The translations under genes were made by a program, and so were the position numbers. The notes beneath the pieces are model-generated. The model was not told the origin of the DNA and ran no database searches. It was given only the letters and a program-made list of their open reading frames with translations. DNA of 64,000 nucleotides from 40CM-2-70-7 sp035505915. Lineage in GTDB: Bacteria > Gemmatimonadota > Gemmatimonadetes > Gemmatimonadales > GWC2-71-9. Each line of letters opens with the position of its first letter. The first letter of the stretch is position 1. Below are positions 41,165 through 49,673 of the stretch, in pieces. The DNA lies in the NCBI GenBank assembly GCA_035505915.1, contig DATJQI010000057.1, positions 58,831-122,830 on the forward strand. The letters are read 5' to 3'.

Positions 41165-42025
41165 TCAGTCCGCCGGCGGCACCGCCTGGTCCCCCACGCG
41201 CGCGTGCCACACGGTCGCCACGAGGATGATCGCGCCGCCCGCGAGTGACCACACGCCGGGGACTTCCCGCACCAGCAGAAACGCCCAAACGGGACTCACC
41301 ACCGGCTCGATCAGAAGCAGCAGCGAGACTTCCAATGCCCGCACGTGCGGCAGCGCGCGCGACATCAGGACGTACGCCACGCCCAGCTGAAAGACGCCGA
41401 GGTAGATCAGGATGGCTCCCTGGGCGCCGGTGAGGCCGGTGAACACGGGGCCGAAGGGAATGCAGAAGAGAAACGAGAGGAGATTCCCCACCGCGGCAGA
41501 CCCCGCCACCGCTCCGGCCCCGTCCCGGCCCCGCCCGACCCACCGCGACCCGATGATCGTGAGTCCCCAGGTCAGGGCCGAAAGCAGCGCGATCAGGTCG
41601 CCCGCGAGCGGATTGGACGCGACCCGACCGGGCCGGTCCATGCCCACGAAGAAGAGCGCCATCCCGATGCCCATGGCGATCAGGACGCCGACCTCACCGC
41701 GCCGCGCGCGCTCGCCCACCAGGGCCGGGCCGAGGAGGAGGATGAACACCGGGCTGGTGGACTGCAGAAAGATCGCGCTCGCCGCCGTCGTCATCCGGTT
41801 GGCGAGCGCGAACGTGATGGTGGAGGCTCCGTACCCCAGGCCCAGAACGAGCGTTCGCCAGTTCCAGCCGCGCCGAGCCTCGGGCAGCATCACGAGGAGC
41901 GCGAGCCCCGCGACCAGCCCCCGAAGTCCCGCCACCTGCCAGACGTCGAGCGTGAGGAACTTGATCGCGGCACCCGAGGTCGAGAACAGCACCGCGGCGG
42001 CGAGAATCTTGAGGCGGGGGTTCAC
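41165..42025 (-). CDS. EamA/DMT-family transporter
   Basis: 286 residues from the GTG at 42025, with ten membrane helices as two EamA repeats of five. The first helix is LKILAAAVLFSTSGAAIKFL; characteristic segments include LALANRMTTAASAIFLQSTSPVFILLLGPAL at the end of repeat one and LGVFQLGVAYVLMSRALPHVRALEVSLLLLIEPVVSPVWAFLLV in repeat two. Members export amino acids, metabolites or cofactors; substrate unknown. The start lies 1-2 bases from the transcription start predicted from the shared palindromic -10 box, so the mRNA is probably leaderless. Confidence 0.9.
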   Translation of the reverse strand: MNPRLKILAAAVLFSTSGAAIKFLTLDVWQVAGLRGLVAGLALLVMLPEARRGWNWRTLVLGLGYGASTITFALANRMTTAASAIFLQSTSPVFILLLGPALVGERARRGEVGVLIAMGIGMALFFVGMDRPGRVASNPLAGDLIALLSALTWGLTIIGSRWVGRGRDGAGAVAGSAAVGNLLSFLFCIPFGPVFTGLTGAQGAILIYLGVFQLGVAYVLMSRALPHVRALEVSLLLLIEPVVSPVWAFLLVREVPGVWSLAGGAIILVATVWHARVGDQAVPPAD

Positions 42026-42030
42026 GGCCC

Positions 42031-42042
42031 CAATTATAATTG
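42031..42042. promoter_or_regulatory. palindromic bidirectional -10 box CAATTATAATTG
   Basis: A perfect 12-bp palindrome in the 24-base gap between two divergent genes. It reads TATAAT on both strands (42035-42040 plus; 42038-42033 minus). With usual spacing, transcription would start at about 42047 (ATG at 42050) and 42026 (GTG at 42025), giving leaders of about 3 and 1 bases. Confidence 0.6.
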
Positions 42043-42049
42043 CCGAACC

Positions 42050-42409
42050 ATGGCCGGTCCCCGGGAGGTGCAGATCTTCGGTGTGCGGAAGAGCGCCGAC
42101 ACGCGCGCCGCGCTGCGCTTCTTCGCCGAGCGACGGATCAAGACGCATTTCGTGGACCTGAACGAGCGCCCCGCGTCCCTCGGCGAGCTGCGCCGCTTCG
42201 CGCAGAAGTTCGGCACCCCCGCCCTCGTGGACCGTGAGTCCCGGCGCTACCAGGAGCTGGGCCTGGGGGTCGCCCGGCTCTCGGACGAGCGGTGGCTGGA
42301 GAAGCTGTCCCTCGAGCCCCTCCTCCTCCGCATGCCGCTCGTCCGGAACGAGCAACGTCTCACGGTGGGGCCGGCGGACGAGATCTGGAAGGCGTGGTGC
42401 GCCGCGTGA
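42050..42409 (+). CDS. ArsC/Spx-like thioredoxin-fold protein without catalytic Cys
   Basis: 119 residues. The ArsC/Spx pattern is visible: VQIFGVRKSADTRAALRFFAERRIKTHFVDLNERPASLGELRRFAQKFG, then LVDRESRRYQELGL and LSLEPLLLRMPLVRNEQRLTVGPADEIW. The active-site Cys of arsenate reductase (C at R minus 4 in CxxxR) is Ser15 here; the only Cys is the third residue from the end. Arsenate reduction by the usual route is therefore unlikely; a binding or regulatory role as in some YffB/Spx proteins is more plausible. The stop overlaps the serine-hydrolase gene start. Confidence 0.8.
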   Translation: MAGPREVQIFGVRKSADTRAALRFFAERRIKTHFVDLNERPASLGELRRFAQKFGTPALVDRESRRYQELGLGVARLSDERWLEKLSLEPLLLRMPLVRNEQRLTVGPADEIWKAWCAA

Positions 42410-43494
42410 GCACGCCCCTCGCGGCGGTCTTCACGCTCTGCCTGCTCGCCGGGTGCGCCGTCCGAGCGGGCGTCCCGCCCTCCCAGGGCGACGCCATCGA
42501 CGCGCTCTTCCGCGACTACGGCGGGAGCGTCCCGGGGGCCAGTGTGGTCGTGGTGAAGGCGGGGCGCGTGATCGTCCGGCGGGCCTACGGCCTCGCGAAC
42601 CTGAATCCGGCGGTCCCGGCGACGCCGGAAACCGATTACCGGCTCGCGTCGGTGACCAAGGAATTCACCGCGCTGTCGGTGATGCTCCTGGCCCGGGACG
42701 GCAAGCTCCGGTACGACGAGCCCATCGGTTTTCTGCTCCCCGGCCTCCCGCCCCATCTGTCCACGCTCACGGTCCGGCACCTGCTCACGCACACCTCGGG
42801 GATCTGGGACTACGAAGACCTGATTCCGGATTCTCAGACCACGCAGGTGAGCGACGCCGACGTCCTGGCCCTGGTCTCGCGCCAGGACACGCTTTACTTC
42901 CCGCCGGGGACCAGGTTCCGGTACAGCAACACGGCGTACGTGCTGCTGGGTCTGATCGTGGAGCGGACGTCGGGGATGTCCCTGCCGCGCTTCATGGAGG
43001 AGCGGATCTTCCAGCCGGCCGGGATGCGCGGCACGCTGATGTTCGAGCCGACCGGGCCCGCGGTGCCGGTCCGGGCGTACGGCTACACGCCCGACTCCGG
43101 CGCCCCCACATTCCGGCCCACCGACCAGAGCGTCACCAGTGCCACCCGGGGCGACGGGGCCATCTATTCTTCGGTGGACGATCTCGCCAAGTGGGACGCG
43201 GCGCTGTCGGCCGACCGGTTCCTCGACCGGGCCCGGATGACCGAGGGAGTGACCGCGGCGACCCTGGCCGACGGCTCCACGACCGGGTACGGGTTCGGCT
43301 GGTACGTCGACACCTACCGCGGGGAGCGCCGGCTCTGGCATCACGGTGAGACGTCGGGGTTCCGGAACGTCATCGTGCGGTTCCCGGACCTTCGCGACGC
43401 CGTCGTGATCCTCACCAACCGGAACGGCGGCGACCCCGGCAAGATCGCGGACCGGATCGCCGACCTGATGTTCTTCTCCAAAGGATCCCAATGA
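42397..43494 (+). CDS. beta-lactamase-fold serine hydrolase lipoprotein
   Basis: 365 residues from the GTG at 42397 (a GTG at 42406 is possible). The signal VRRVSTPLAAVFTLCLLAGCAV has a lipobox (LAGC). Class C beta-lactamase/PBP4-like motifs are complete: SxxK as ASVTKEFTALS, YxN as RYSNTAYVLLGLIVE, and HxG as WHHGETSGFRN. Other family words include LLTHTSGIWDYEDL. It probably acts on peptides, esters or muropeptides in the periplasm; resistance activity is not implied. It overlaps the ArsC-like gene by 13 bases and the DinB gene by 4. Confidence 0.9.
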   Translation: MRRVSTPLAAVFTLCLLAGCAVRAGVPPSQGDAIDALFRDYGGSVPGASVVVVKAGRVIVRRAYGLANLNPAVPATPETDYRLASVTKEFTALSVMLLARDGKLRYDEPIGFLLPGLPPHLSTLTVRHLLTHTSGIWDYEDLIPDSQTTQVSDADVLALVSRQDTLYFPPGTRFRYSNTAYVLLGLIVERTSGMSLPRFMEERIFQPAGMRGTLMFEPTGPAVPVRAYGYTPDSGAPTFRPTDQSVTSATRGDGAIYSSVDDLAKWDAALSADRFLDRARMTEGVTAATLADGSTTGYGFGWYVDTYRGERRLWHHGETSGFRNVIVRFPDLRDAVVILTNRNGGDPGKIADRIADLMFFSKGSQ

Positions 43495-44012
43495 TCGAGA
43501 TTGCCCGTCCCGAAGCCTCGGAGTTCGCGCCCTACTACGTCCCGTACGTCGCCCGCGTCCCGGCGGGCAACCTGCTCGACGTGATGCGGCGCCAGGGCCG
43601 GGACTTCGTGGCGATGATCCGGGGCGTGCCCGAAGGACGCGCGTCGTTCCGGTACGAGCCCGGCAAGTGGAGCGTGAAGCAGGTGGTGGGACACGTCTGC
43701 GACGCCGAGCGGATCTTCACCTACCGGGCGCTGTGCTTCTCGCGGGGCGAGCAGGCTTCCCTCCCGGGCTTCGACGAGAACGCCTACGCACCCGCGTCCG
43801 GCGCCGACCTCCGCCCCATCGCGGAGCTCGCGGCCGAATACGAGGCCATCCGCGGAGCCACGCTGGCCCTGTTCTCCGGCATGAGTGAATCCATGCTCAC
43901 CAACCGGGGCACCGCCAACGGCAATCCGTTCACGGTGCGTGCCCTCGCGTACATCGTGGCCGGGCACACGTTTCACCACGCCGCGATCCTGAAAGAGCGC
44001 TATCTCAAGTAG
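43491..44012 (+). CDS. DinB-family (four-helix metalloprotein) protein
   Basis: 173 residues, ATG overlapping the previous stop (ATGA). It has the DinB_2 pattern: FRYEPGKWSVKQVVGHVCDAERIFTYRAL with the first metal His in VVGHVCDAE, and the second and third in VAGHTFHHAAILKERYL near the C-terminus. These four-helix bundles bind a divalent metal and include thiol transferases and hydrolases; the substrate here is unknown. The stop codon is part of an inverted repeat that forms a hairpin at 44012-44043. Confidence 0.88.
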   Translation: MIEIARPEASEFAPYYVPYVARVPAGNLLDVMRRQGRDFVAMIRGVPEGRASFRYEPGKWSVKQVVGHVCDAERIFTYRALCFSRGEQASLPGFDENAYAPASGADLRPIAELAAEYEAIRGATLALFSGMSESMLTNRGTANGNPFTVRALAYIVAGHTFHHAAILKERYLK

Positions 44013-44043
44013 ATACGGGGCGTTAACGAGGGCCCCGGTATCG
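44012..44043 (+). terminator. hairpin at end of the ArsC-like/hydrolase/DinB unit
   Basis: Arms GATAC-GGGGC and GCCCCGGTATC (one bulged base) around about 10 bases, starting in the DinB stop codon and ending 6 bases before the DUF1800 ATG. No T-tract follows. Confidence 0.45.
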
Positions 44044-44049
44044 GGTCTC

Positions 44050-45681
44050 ATGAGTCCTATGAGGTCCGCACTGTCCCTCGCCGCGCTGGCGCTCGCGCCC
44101 GCTCTCTTGGGCGCCCAGATGAGCGCCGGGGGGCCGTCCGGCGCGCCCATGTCGGCGCGCGACTCCGCGCTCCACGCGCTCAACCGGCTGGCCTACGGCC
44201 CGCGGCCGGGCGACGTCGACCAGGTCGCGCGGGGCGGCGTGATGCGCTGGATCGACCGCCAGCTCGATCCCTCCGCCATCCGCGACGACTCGCTCGCCGC
44301 CCTCGAGCAGCGGTTCACCATCCTGCGTGAGAGTCCGGCGGACCTGGCCCGCCTGTTCGAGCAGGCGCGGCAGGAGCGGGTCGCCCGGCAGAAGGCGGGC
44401 ACCGACAAAGACGGCGACGCCGACCAGCCGCCCAAAGTCCGCCGCTTCGCGGGCGAGTTTCCCGACCTGGTGGTGGTGCGGGCCGCCTACTCCGAGCGCC
44501 AGCTCGACGAAGTGATGGTGGACTTCTGGACCAATCACTTCAACGTGTTCGCCGGCAAAGGTATCGACCGCTATCTGCTTCCCGACTACATCGAGCACGT
44601 CATCCGGCCCCACGCGATGGGGAGCTTCGCGGACCTCCTGATCGCCACCGCCGAGAGTCCCGCGATGCTCTTCTACCTGGACAACTGGGAGAGCGTCGTC
44701 CCCGGGGCCGTGCCGCCCAACCTCGCGCGGGCCGAGACGCGCGCGCGATTCGGACGCGGGGGCAATCCCGCCCGGCTCGACTCGATGGCCCAGAAGATGC
44801 CCAAGGGCATCAACGAGAACTACGGCCGCGAGCTGATGGAGCTTCACACCCTCGGCGTCGACGGCGGGTACACCCAGGCGGACGTCATCGCCGCGGCCCG
44901 GATCTTGACCGGCTGGAGCATCGAGCGCCCCCGCCAGGATCCGCGCTTCGTGTTCAATGACTGGGCCCACGACTTCGGCGCCAAGACCGTCCTCGGCGTG
45001 TCGTTCCCGGGCGGGCACGGGATGAACGAAGGGATCCGCCTCCTCCAGATGCTGGCGATGCATCCGGCCACGATGCATCACGTCTCGTGGCAGCTCTGCC
45101 AGCGCTTCGTCGCGGATGAGCCGCCCGACGGATGCGTGGACGACGCGGTGGGGGCGTGGCGGAAGAGCAACGGAGACATCCGCGCCGTGCTCACCGCCAT
45201 CTTCCACGGCCCCGATTTCTGGGCGCCCGCCAACCAGGCCGGGAAGATCAAGACGCCGCTCGAGTTCGTGGCCAGCGCGCTCCGCGCGTCGGGCGCGCTT
45301 CCCGACAGCACCTTCCGGCTGGGGCAGGTCGTGGCCCGCCTCGGTGAGCCCCTGTACCAGCACGTCGCTCCCGACGGGTATCCCGAAACGCAGGACGAGT
45401 GGGTCAACAGCGGGGCCCTGCTCGACCGGATGAACGTGGCGGTGGGCCTGGCCGCCGGGAAGCTGCCCGGCGCGTCCGTCGACCTCGACCAGCTCGTGCC
45501 GGCGCAGGAGAGCCACGAGGCCCTCGTGGAAACCGTGAGCCGGCGGCTCCTGGGCGGCGCGATGTCGACGCACACCCGCCAGGTGATTCTCGATCAGATC
45601 AAGGATCTCACGGACCCCGCGGCGGCCCGCACCTTCGCGGTCGGGCTGGCGCTCGGCGGGCCGGACTTCCAGAAACAGTGA
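44050..45681 (+). CDS. DUF1800 family exported protein
   Basis: 543 residues with a signal peptide (MSPMRSALSLAALALAPALLGAQ); a second ATG at 44059 is also possible. DUF1800 features: SALHALNRLAYGPRPGDVDQV, VMVDFWTNHFNVFAGKG, YIEHVIRPHAMGSFADLL, PAMLFYLDNWES, INENYGRELMELHTLGVDGGYTQADV and HPATMHHVSWQLCQRFVADEPP. The family is usually encoded just before a DUF1501 protein, as here, and the pair is thought to act in the periplasm or at the cell surface; the reaction is unknown. It is 47 bases from the DUF1501 gene, separated by a short repeat. Confidence 0.92.
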   Translation: MSPMRSALSLAALALAPALLGAQMSAGGPSGAPMSARDSALHALNRLAYGPRPGDVDQVARGGVMRWIDRQLDPSAIRDDSLAALEQRFTILRESPADLARLFEQARQERVARQKAGTDKDGDADQPPKVRRFAGEFPDLVVVRAAYSERQLDEVMVDFWTNHFNVFAGKGIDRYLLPDYIEHVIRPHAMGSFADLLIATAESPAMLFYLDNWESVVPGAVPPNLARAETRARFGRGGNPARLDSMAQKMPKGINENYGRELMELHTLGVDGGYTQADVIAAARILTGWSIERPRQDPRFVFNDWAHDFGAKTVLGVSFPGGHGMNEGIRLLQMLAMHPATMHHVSWQLCQRFVADEPPDGCVDDAVGAWRKSNGDIRAVLTAIFHGPDFWAPANQAGKIKTPLEFVASALRASGALPDSTFRLGQVVARLGEPLYQHVAPDGYPETQDEWVNSGALLDRMNVAVGLAAGKLPGASVDLDQLVPAQESHEALVETVSRRLLGGAMSTHTRQVILDQIKDLTDPAAARTFAVGLALGGPDFQKQ

Positions 45682-45682
45682 T

Positions 45683-45709
45683 TAGGCGGTTAGACGGTTA
45701 GTCCGGTAG
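45683..45709 (+). repeat. GGTTAG-type 8-base repeat
   Basis: Three consecutive 8-mers, GCGGTTAG, ACGGTTAG and TCCGGTAG, fill most of the gap between the DUF1800 and DUF1501 genes. Confidence 0.6.
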
Positions 45710-45728
45710 TCCTGAATTGGAGATTTCG

Positions 45729-46991
45729 ATGACGATTACAAGACGCGGATTCGTACGAGCTGGTGGCGTCGCCTTGTTCAGCGTGGGCCTCGACCCGCTG
45801 TTCCTGGACAGAGCCGCGTACGCGCTGACGGGCCGACTGACCGACCAACCGACTCACCGCCCGGTTCTCGTCTGCCTCTTCCAGCGCGGCGCCGTGGACG
45901 GCCTCAACATGGTCGTGCCGCACGGAGACCCCCTCTACTATCAGGAGCGGCCCCGGATCGCCGTGCCGGGCCGGGACGTCGTGAACCTGGACGGCTACTT
46001 CGGACTCCACCCGTCGCTCGCCGCCCTCAAGCCCTGGTGGGACGACAAGAGCCTCGCGGCCATCCATGCGGTGGGCTCCCCGGACTCCACCCGCAGTCAC
46101 TTCGACGCCCAGGACTACATGGAGTCGGGCACGCCCGGCGTGAAGGTCACGCCGGACGGGTGGCTCAACCGCTATTGCCAGCACGACCGCGAGCACCAGA
46201 GCTCGGCCTTCCGCTCGGTGGCGTTCGGCCCCGAGCTCCCGCGCATCCTCTCCGGCTCGGCGCCCGCGCTCGCCATCGGCGATCTCAAGACCTTCGGGCT
46301 CCGCGTGCCCCAGAACCCCGCCGGAGACCGGGTGGCCCGCGCCTTCGAGGCGCTGTATCAGGGCGCCTCCACCGGCCTCCTCGCCACGTCGTCCGAGGAG
46401 GGATTCGAGGCGGCCCGGCAGCTCAAGGCGGCCGACCCCACTCAGTACCAGCCGGACCACGGGGCCGCCTACCCCGCCGGCAAGCTGGGCCGCTCTCTGC
46501 TCGAGATCGCGCAGCTCATCAAGGCCGATATCGGGCTCCAGATCGCCTTCGCCGACGCCACCGGCTGGGACACGCACGTGAACCAGGGCGCCAGCGAGGG
46601 CCAGCTGTCGGGACGCCTCAAGGAGCTGGGCGACGGCCTCGCCGCCTTCGCCACCGACCTGGGCGACCGGATGCGCGACGTGCTCGTGCTCACGATGTCC
46701 GAGTTCGGGCGCACCATCCGCGAGAACGGCAACAGCGGCACCGACCACGGTCACGCCACCGCCATGTTCCTGCTCGGCGGCTCCGTCAACGGCGGCCGCG
46801 TGCTCGGCAAGTGGCCCGGTCTGGCCCCCGACCAGCGCTACGAAGGCCGGGACGTCGCGGTCACCACGGACTTCCGCGATCTCTTCGCCGAAGTGCTGGC
46901 GCGGCACTTGGGCGCCGGCGATCTCGGTTCGGTCTTTCCCGGTTACGCCGTGGATCCGGCCAAGTTTGTGGGAGCCATCCGCGGAACGTAG
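45729..46991 (+). CDS. DUF1501 family protein with twin-arginine signal
   Basis: 420 residues from the ATG at 45729 (a TTG 12 bases upstream only adds MEIS). The N-terminus MTITRRGFVRAGGVALFSVG has the twin-arginine motif TRRGFV followed by a hydrophobic stretch, so it is folded before export. DUF1501 features: VLVCLFQRGAVDGLNMVVPHGDPLYY, GSPDSTRSHFDAQDYMESG, DATGWDTHVNQG and VLTMSEFGRTIRENGNSGTDHGHATAMFLLGG, which resemble the metal site of the alkaline-phosphatase/sulfatase superfamily. It works with the DUF1800 protein upstream. Confidence 0.92.
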   Translation: MTITRRGFVRAGGVALFSVGLDPLFLDRAAYALTGRLTDQPTHRPVLVCLFQRGAVDGLNMVVPHGDPLYYQERPRIAVPGRDVVNLDGYFGLHPSLAALKPWWDDKSLAAIHAVGSPDSTRSHFDAQDYMESGTPGVKVTPDGWLNRYCQHDREHQSSAFRSVAFGPELPRILSGSAPALAIGDLKTFGLRVPQNPAGDRVARAFEALYQGASTGLLATSSEEGFEAARQLKAADPTQYQPDHGAAYPAGKLGRSLLEIAQLIKADIGLQIAFADATGWDTHVNQGASEGQLSGRLKELGDGLAAFATDLGDRMRDVLVLTMSEFGRTIRENGNSGTDHGHATAMFLLGGSVNGGRVLGKWPGLAPDQRYEGRDVAVTTDFRDLFAEVLARHLGAGDLGSVFPGYAVDPAKFVGAIRGT

Positions 46992-47000
46992 CTTCCCGGG

Positions 47001-47708
47001 ATGGGTCTCTCCGACAAACTCGCCGTCGTCACCGGCGCCACCGATGGCATCGGCAAAGCCGTCGCCTTTGCCCTGGGCCGCGCCGGAGCCCGGGTCGCGA
47101 TCTGCGCCCGCACCGCCGCCAACGTCGCATCCACCGTCGCGGAGCTGAAGCAGGCAGGCATCGACGCCGCGGGCGCCGCCTGCGACGTCTCGGACGCGGC
47201 CGCCGTGGGGCGGTTCGCGGAGTTTGTGCGGAAGGAGCGCGGGGAGCCGCAGATCCTCGTGAACAACGCCGGGATCGGGATCTTCGCCCCGCTGGCGCAG
47301 CTCTCCTTGGAAGACTGGGACCGGGTGATGGGCGTGAACGTCCGCTCGCTCTATCTGGTAACCCGCTCCTTCTTGGACGGCATCACGCGATCCGCGGGGA
47401 CCATCGTGAACATCGGGTCCCTGGCGGGCCGGAACGGACTCGACGGCGGCACCGCGTACTGCGCCTCCAAGCACGCCCTTCTCGGCTTCTCGAAATCCCT
47501 CATGCTGGAAGTGCGGAAGTCCGGAGCGCGTGTGATCGCCATCTGCCCCGGCTCGGTGTCGACCGGCTTCAGCAACCGCACGGCCAGGCGCCAGAATGAA
47601 GACCGCATCCTGACCCCCGAGGACGTCGCGCAGACCGTGCTGGACGTCCTCACGCTGCCCCAACGCGCCCTGATCAGCGAGCTCGATCTCCGCCCCACGA
47701 ATCCGTAA
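47001..47708 (+). CDS. short-chain dehydrogenase/reductase
   Basis: 235 residues, classical SDR. The cofactor motif is VVTGATDGIGKAVA (TGxxxGxG), NNAGIGIF is the structural Asn motif, NIGSLAG holds the catalytic Ser, and YCASK the Tyr/Lys pair. Arg in ICARTAAN after the second strand favours NADP(H). The C-terminus IALPQRALISELDLRPTNP-like end matches the FabG/3-oxoacyl reductase-like group, but substrate remains open. It starts 9 bases after the DUF1501 stop. Confidence 0.93.
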   Translation: MGLSDKLAVVTGATDGIGKAVAFALGRAGARVAICARTAANVASTVAELKQAGIDAAGAACDVSDAAAVGRFAEFVRKERGEPQILVNNAGIGIFAPLAQLSLEDWDRVMGVNVRSLYLVTRSFLDGITRSAGTIVNIGSLAGRNGLDGGTAYCASKHALLGFSKSLMLEVRKSGARVIAICPGSVSTGFSNRTARRQNEDRILTPEDVAQTVLDVLTLPQRALISELDLRPTNP

Positions 47709-47711
47709 AAA

Positions 47712-47720
47712 TGATATTGT
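47712..47720 (+). promoter_or_regulatory. extended -10 box before the GAF/PAS kinase gene
   Basis: TGATATTGT fits an extended -10 (TG-N-TATTGT) whose predicted start falls on the GTG at 47727, with no ribosome binding site. A leaderless mRNA is likely. Confidence 0.45.
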
Positions 47721-47726
47721 TGAGGC

Positions 47727-49664
47727 GTGAGCGACCCCATCGCCACCCTCCTTGCCGCCGCGGAGCACGCGGAGAGCGTGCCCGCCTTCTGGAGCGCCGC
47801 GGCCCAGACCCTCGAAGGCGAGCTTCGGGCGCCGGCGCGGCTCGCGTTCCGGGGCCTGAACGAAAGCGGTGAGGTCACGGCCGGCGCCTTCACCACCGGC
47901 ACCGCGTCCGTCGCCATCACCGACGCCGACGGGCGGCGCGTCGAAGCCTTCATCGGCCGCCCCCTGTCCGAGCCCGACGTTCAGCGGGTCCACAACACCC
48001 TCGTCAGCGCCAATCACCTGGCCGTGATGGTGGGCAAGCGGATCTCCCTCGAGCGGGAGCGCCGCCTGGGAACCTTCATCGTCGAGCTCTCACGCTGGCT
48101 CTTCGCCGCCCCCGAGACCGAGCTCCTGCTCCGCTACACCATGCAGGGCGTGACCTCCCTCATCGACGGCCAGGGCGGGTACGTCGCTCTCCGGGACACC
48201 TTCGGGGCCGCCCCCGACACCCTGACCGTAGTCACCGCGATCGGCATGGCGCAGGATTTCGAGGGCCACGTCCTGCCCCTGGAGAAGAGCACCACGGGCC
48301 GGGTGGTCCGGACCGGCGAAGCCGTGATGACCACCGACGCGAGCGCCGAGCCGGATTCGAGCGAGGCCGACTGGACCAACGCGGAACGGGTGCGCTCCGC
48401 GCTCATCGCCCCCCTCCACACGTCCAGTGGCGTGATCGGCGCCATCGGCGTGATCCGCTTCGGGGGCAACACGGAGCGGGAACCTTCGCCGTTCACCATC
48501 ACGGATCTCCACTACTTCACGGCGGTGGCGGCGCAGATCGCGGGCGGGCTCGAGCTCTCCCAGGCCGTGGCCGCCGCCCGCGCCGCCGCCAACCGCGCCG
48601 GCGCGATGGTCAACGCCTCTCCCCTCCCCCTCGCGCTGGTGGACCCCTATGGCCGGGTCCAGCAGCTCAACGAAGCCGGCCGCGCCGTATTCGGGCTGGC
48701 GTCGGACGCGTCGGCGGTGGGCAAGCATCTGGATGGGCTGGGCCTCTCGACCAGCGAGCTCCCCCTGCACGCCATCCTCGCCGGCCGCAAGGACGGCGAG
48801 CCCTGGAACGGCCGAGTCGTGGTCACGCAGCCCACAGGCGACCGCCGCCTGTGCGATTGCACCATCACCAACCTGACCGGGCTCGGCTCCCCGCACCTCC
48901 TGGTCGCGCTCTACGACCGCACCGACGAGCTGCGCACCCAGCGGGAGATGATCGCGCGCGAGAAGCTGGCCACGGTGGGCGAGATCGCCGGCGGCGTCGC
49001 CCACGAAGTCAACAATCCGCTCGCGGCCATCCGGATGGAGGCCGAGCTCCTGGGCCGGGGCTCCGCCGATCCGGAGGTGGGCGCGGCGGCGTCCACCATC
49101 GTACGGGAAGTGGACCGGGCCGCCCGGATCGTCCGCTCCCTGCTCCGGCTGGCCCGGCGCGCGGACTCGACGCCGGTCCGCGTGAACATCAACGAGCTGA
49201 TCAAGGACGTGGCCGAGATCCGGCAGCGGGTGCTCCGCGCCGAGAACATCGAAGTGGTCACCGCGCTCGAGGGCGGCTCCCCCATCGTCCTCGGCCTGGG
49301 GCAGGAGCTGCAGCAGGTGGTGATCAATCTGGTCACCAACGCCGAGTACGCCGCGAGGAGCGGGACGCGGAACCCGGCCATGGTGCGCGTGGCCTCTCAG
49401 GAGCGAGGGGGCTGGGTGCGCGTGACGGTCGATGATTCGGGTCCCGGCGTCCCGCCGGCGGTGCGGCACCGGATCTTCGATCCGTTCTTCACGACGAAAG
49501 GCCCCGACGAAGGCTCGGGGCTGGGTCTGTCGATCTGTCAGCGGGTAGTGGCGGAGGTCGGCGGGAAGATCTGGCTGGAAGAATCGGACCTGGGCGGCGC
49601 GCGGTTCGTCGTGGAGCTCCCCGCCGCCCCGGAGCGGGTGGAGACGGGCACGGTCATCGCCTGA
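47727..49664 (+). CDS. soluble sensor histidine kinase with GAF and PAS domains
   Basis: 645 residues, GTG start, no membrane segment. Residues about 115-275 are a GAF domain (SRWLFAAPETELLLRYTMQGVTSLIDGQGGYVAL); about 290-400 a PAS domain (NASPLPLALVDPYGRVQQLNEAGRAVFGL); then HisKA with the phospho-His in GGVAHEVNNPLAAI and an ATPase domain with N box VVINLVTNAEYAARS, G1 VDDSGPGVP, and G2 GSGLGLSICQRVV. It autophosphorylates in response to a cytosolic signal, possibly a small molecule or redox cue. No response regulator is adjacent. Confidence 0.93.
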   Translation: MSDPIATLLAAAEHAESVPAFWSAAAQTLEGELRAPARLAFRGLNESGEVTAGAFTTGTASVAITDADGRRVEAFIGRPLSEPDVQRVHNTLVSANHLAVMVGKRISLERERRLGTFIVELSRWLFAAPETELLLRYTMQGVTSLIDGQGGYVALRDTFGAAPDTLTVVTAIGMAQDFEGHVLPLEKSTTGRVVRTGEAVMTTDASAEPDSSEADWTNAERVRSALIAPLHTSSGVIGAIGVIRFGGNTEREPSPFTITDLHYFTAVAAQIAGGLELSQAVAAARAAANRAGAMVNASPLPLALVDPYGRVQQLNEAGRAVFGLASDASAVGKHLDGLGLSTSELPLHAILAGRKDGEPWNGRVVVTQPTGDRRLCDCTITNLTGLGSPHLLVALYDRTDELRTQREMIAREKLATVGEIAGGVAHEVNNPLAAIRMEAELLGRGSADPEVGAAASTIVREVDRAARIVRSLLRLARRADSTPVRVNINELIKDVAEIRQRVLRAENIEVVTALEGGSPIVLGLGQELQQVVINLVTNAEYAARSGTRNPAMVRVASQERGGWVRVTVDDSGPGVPPAVRHRIFDPFFTTKGPDEGSGLGLSICQRVVAEVGGKIWLEESDLGGARFVVELPAAPERVETGTVIA

Positions 49665-49673
49665 ACTACGCCG

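Noticed and set aside
33973..45709. CRISPR array or mobile-element ends made from the short repeats
   Set aside because: Units are 7-8 bases with no spacers, there are no cas, transposase or integrase genes, and the copies lack target-site duplications.
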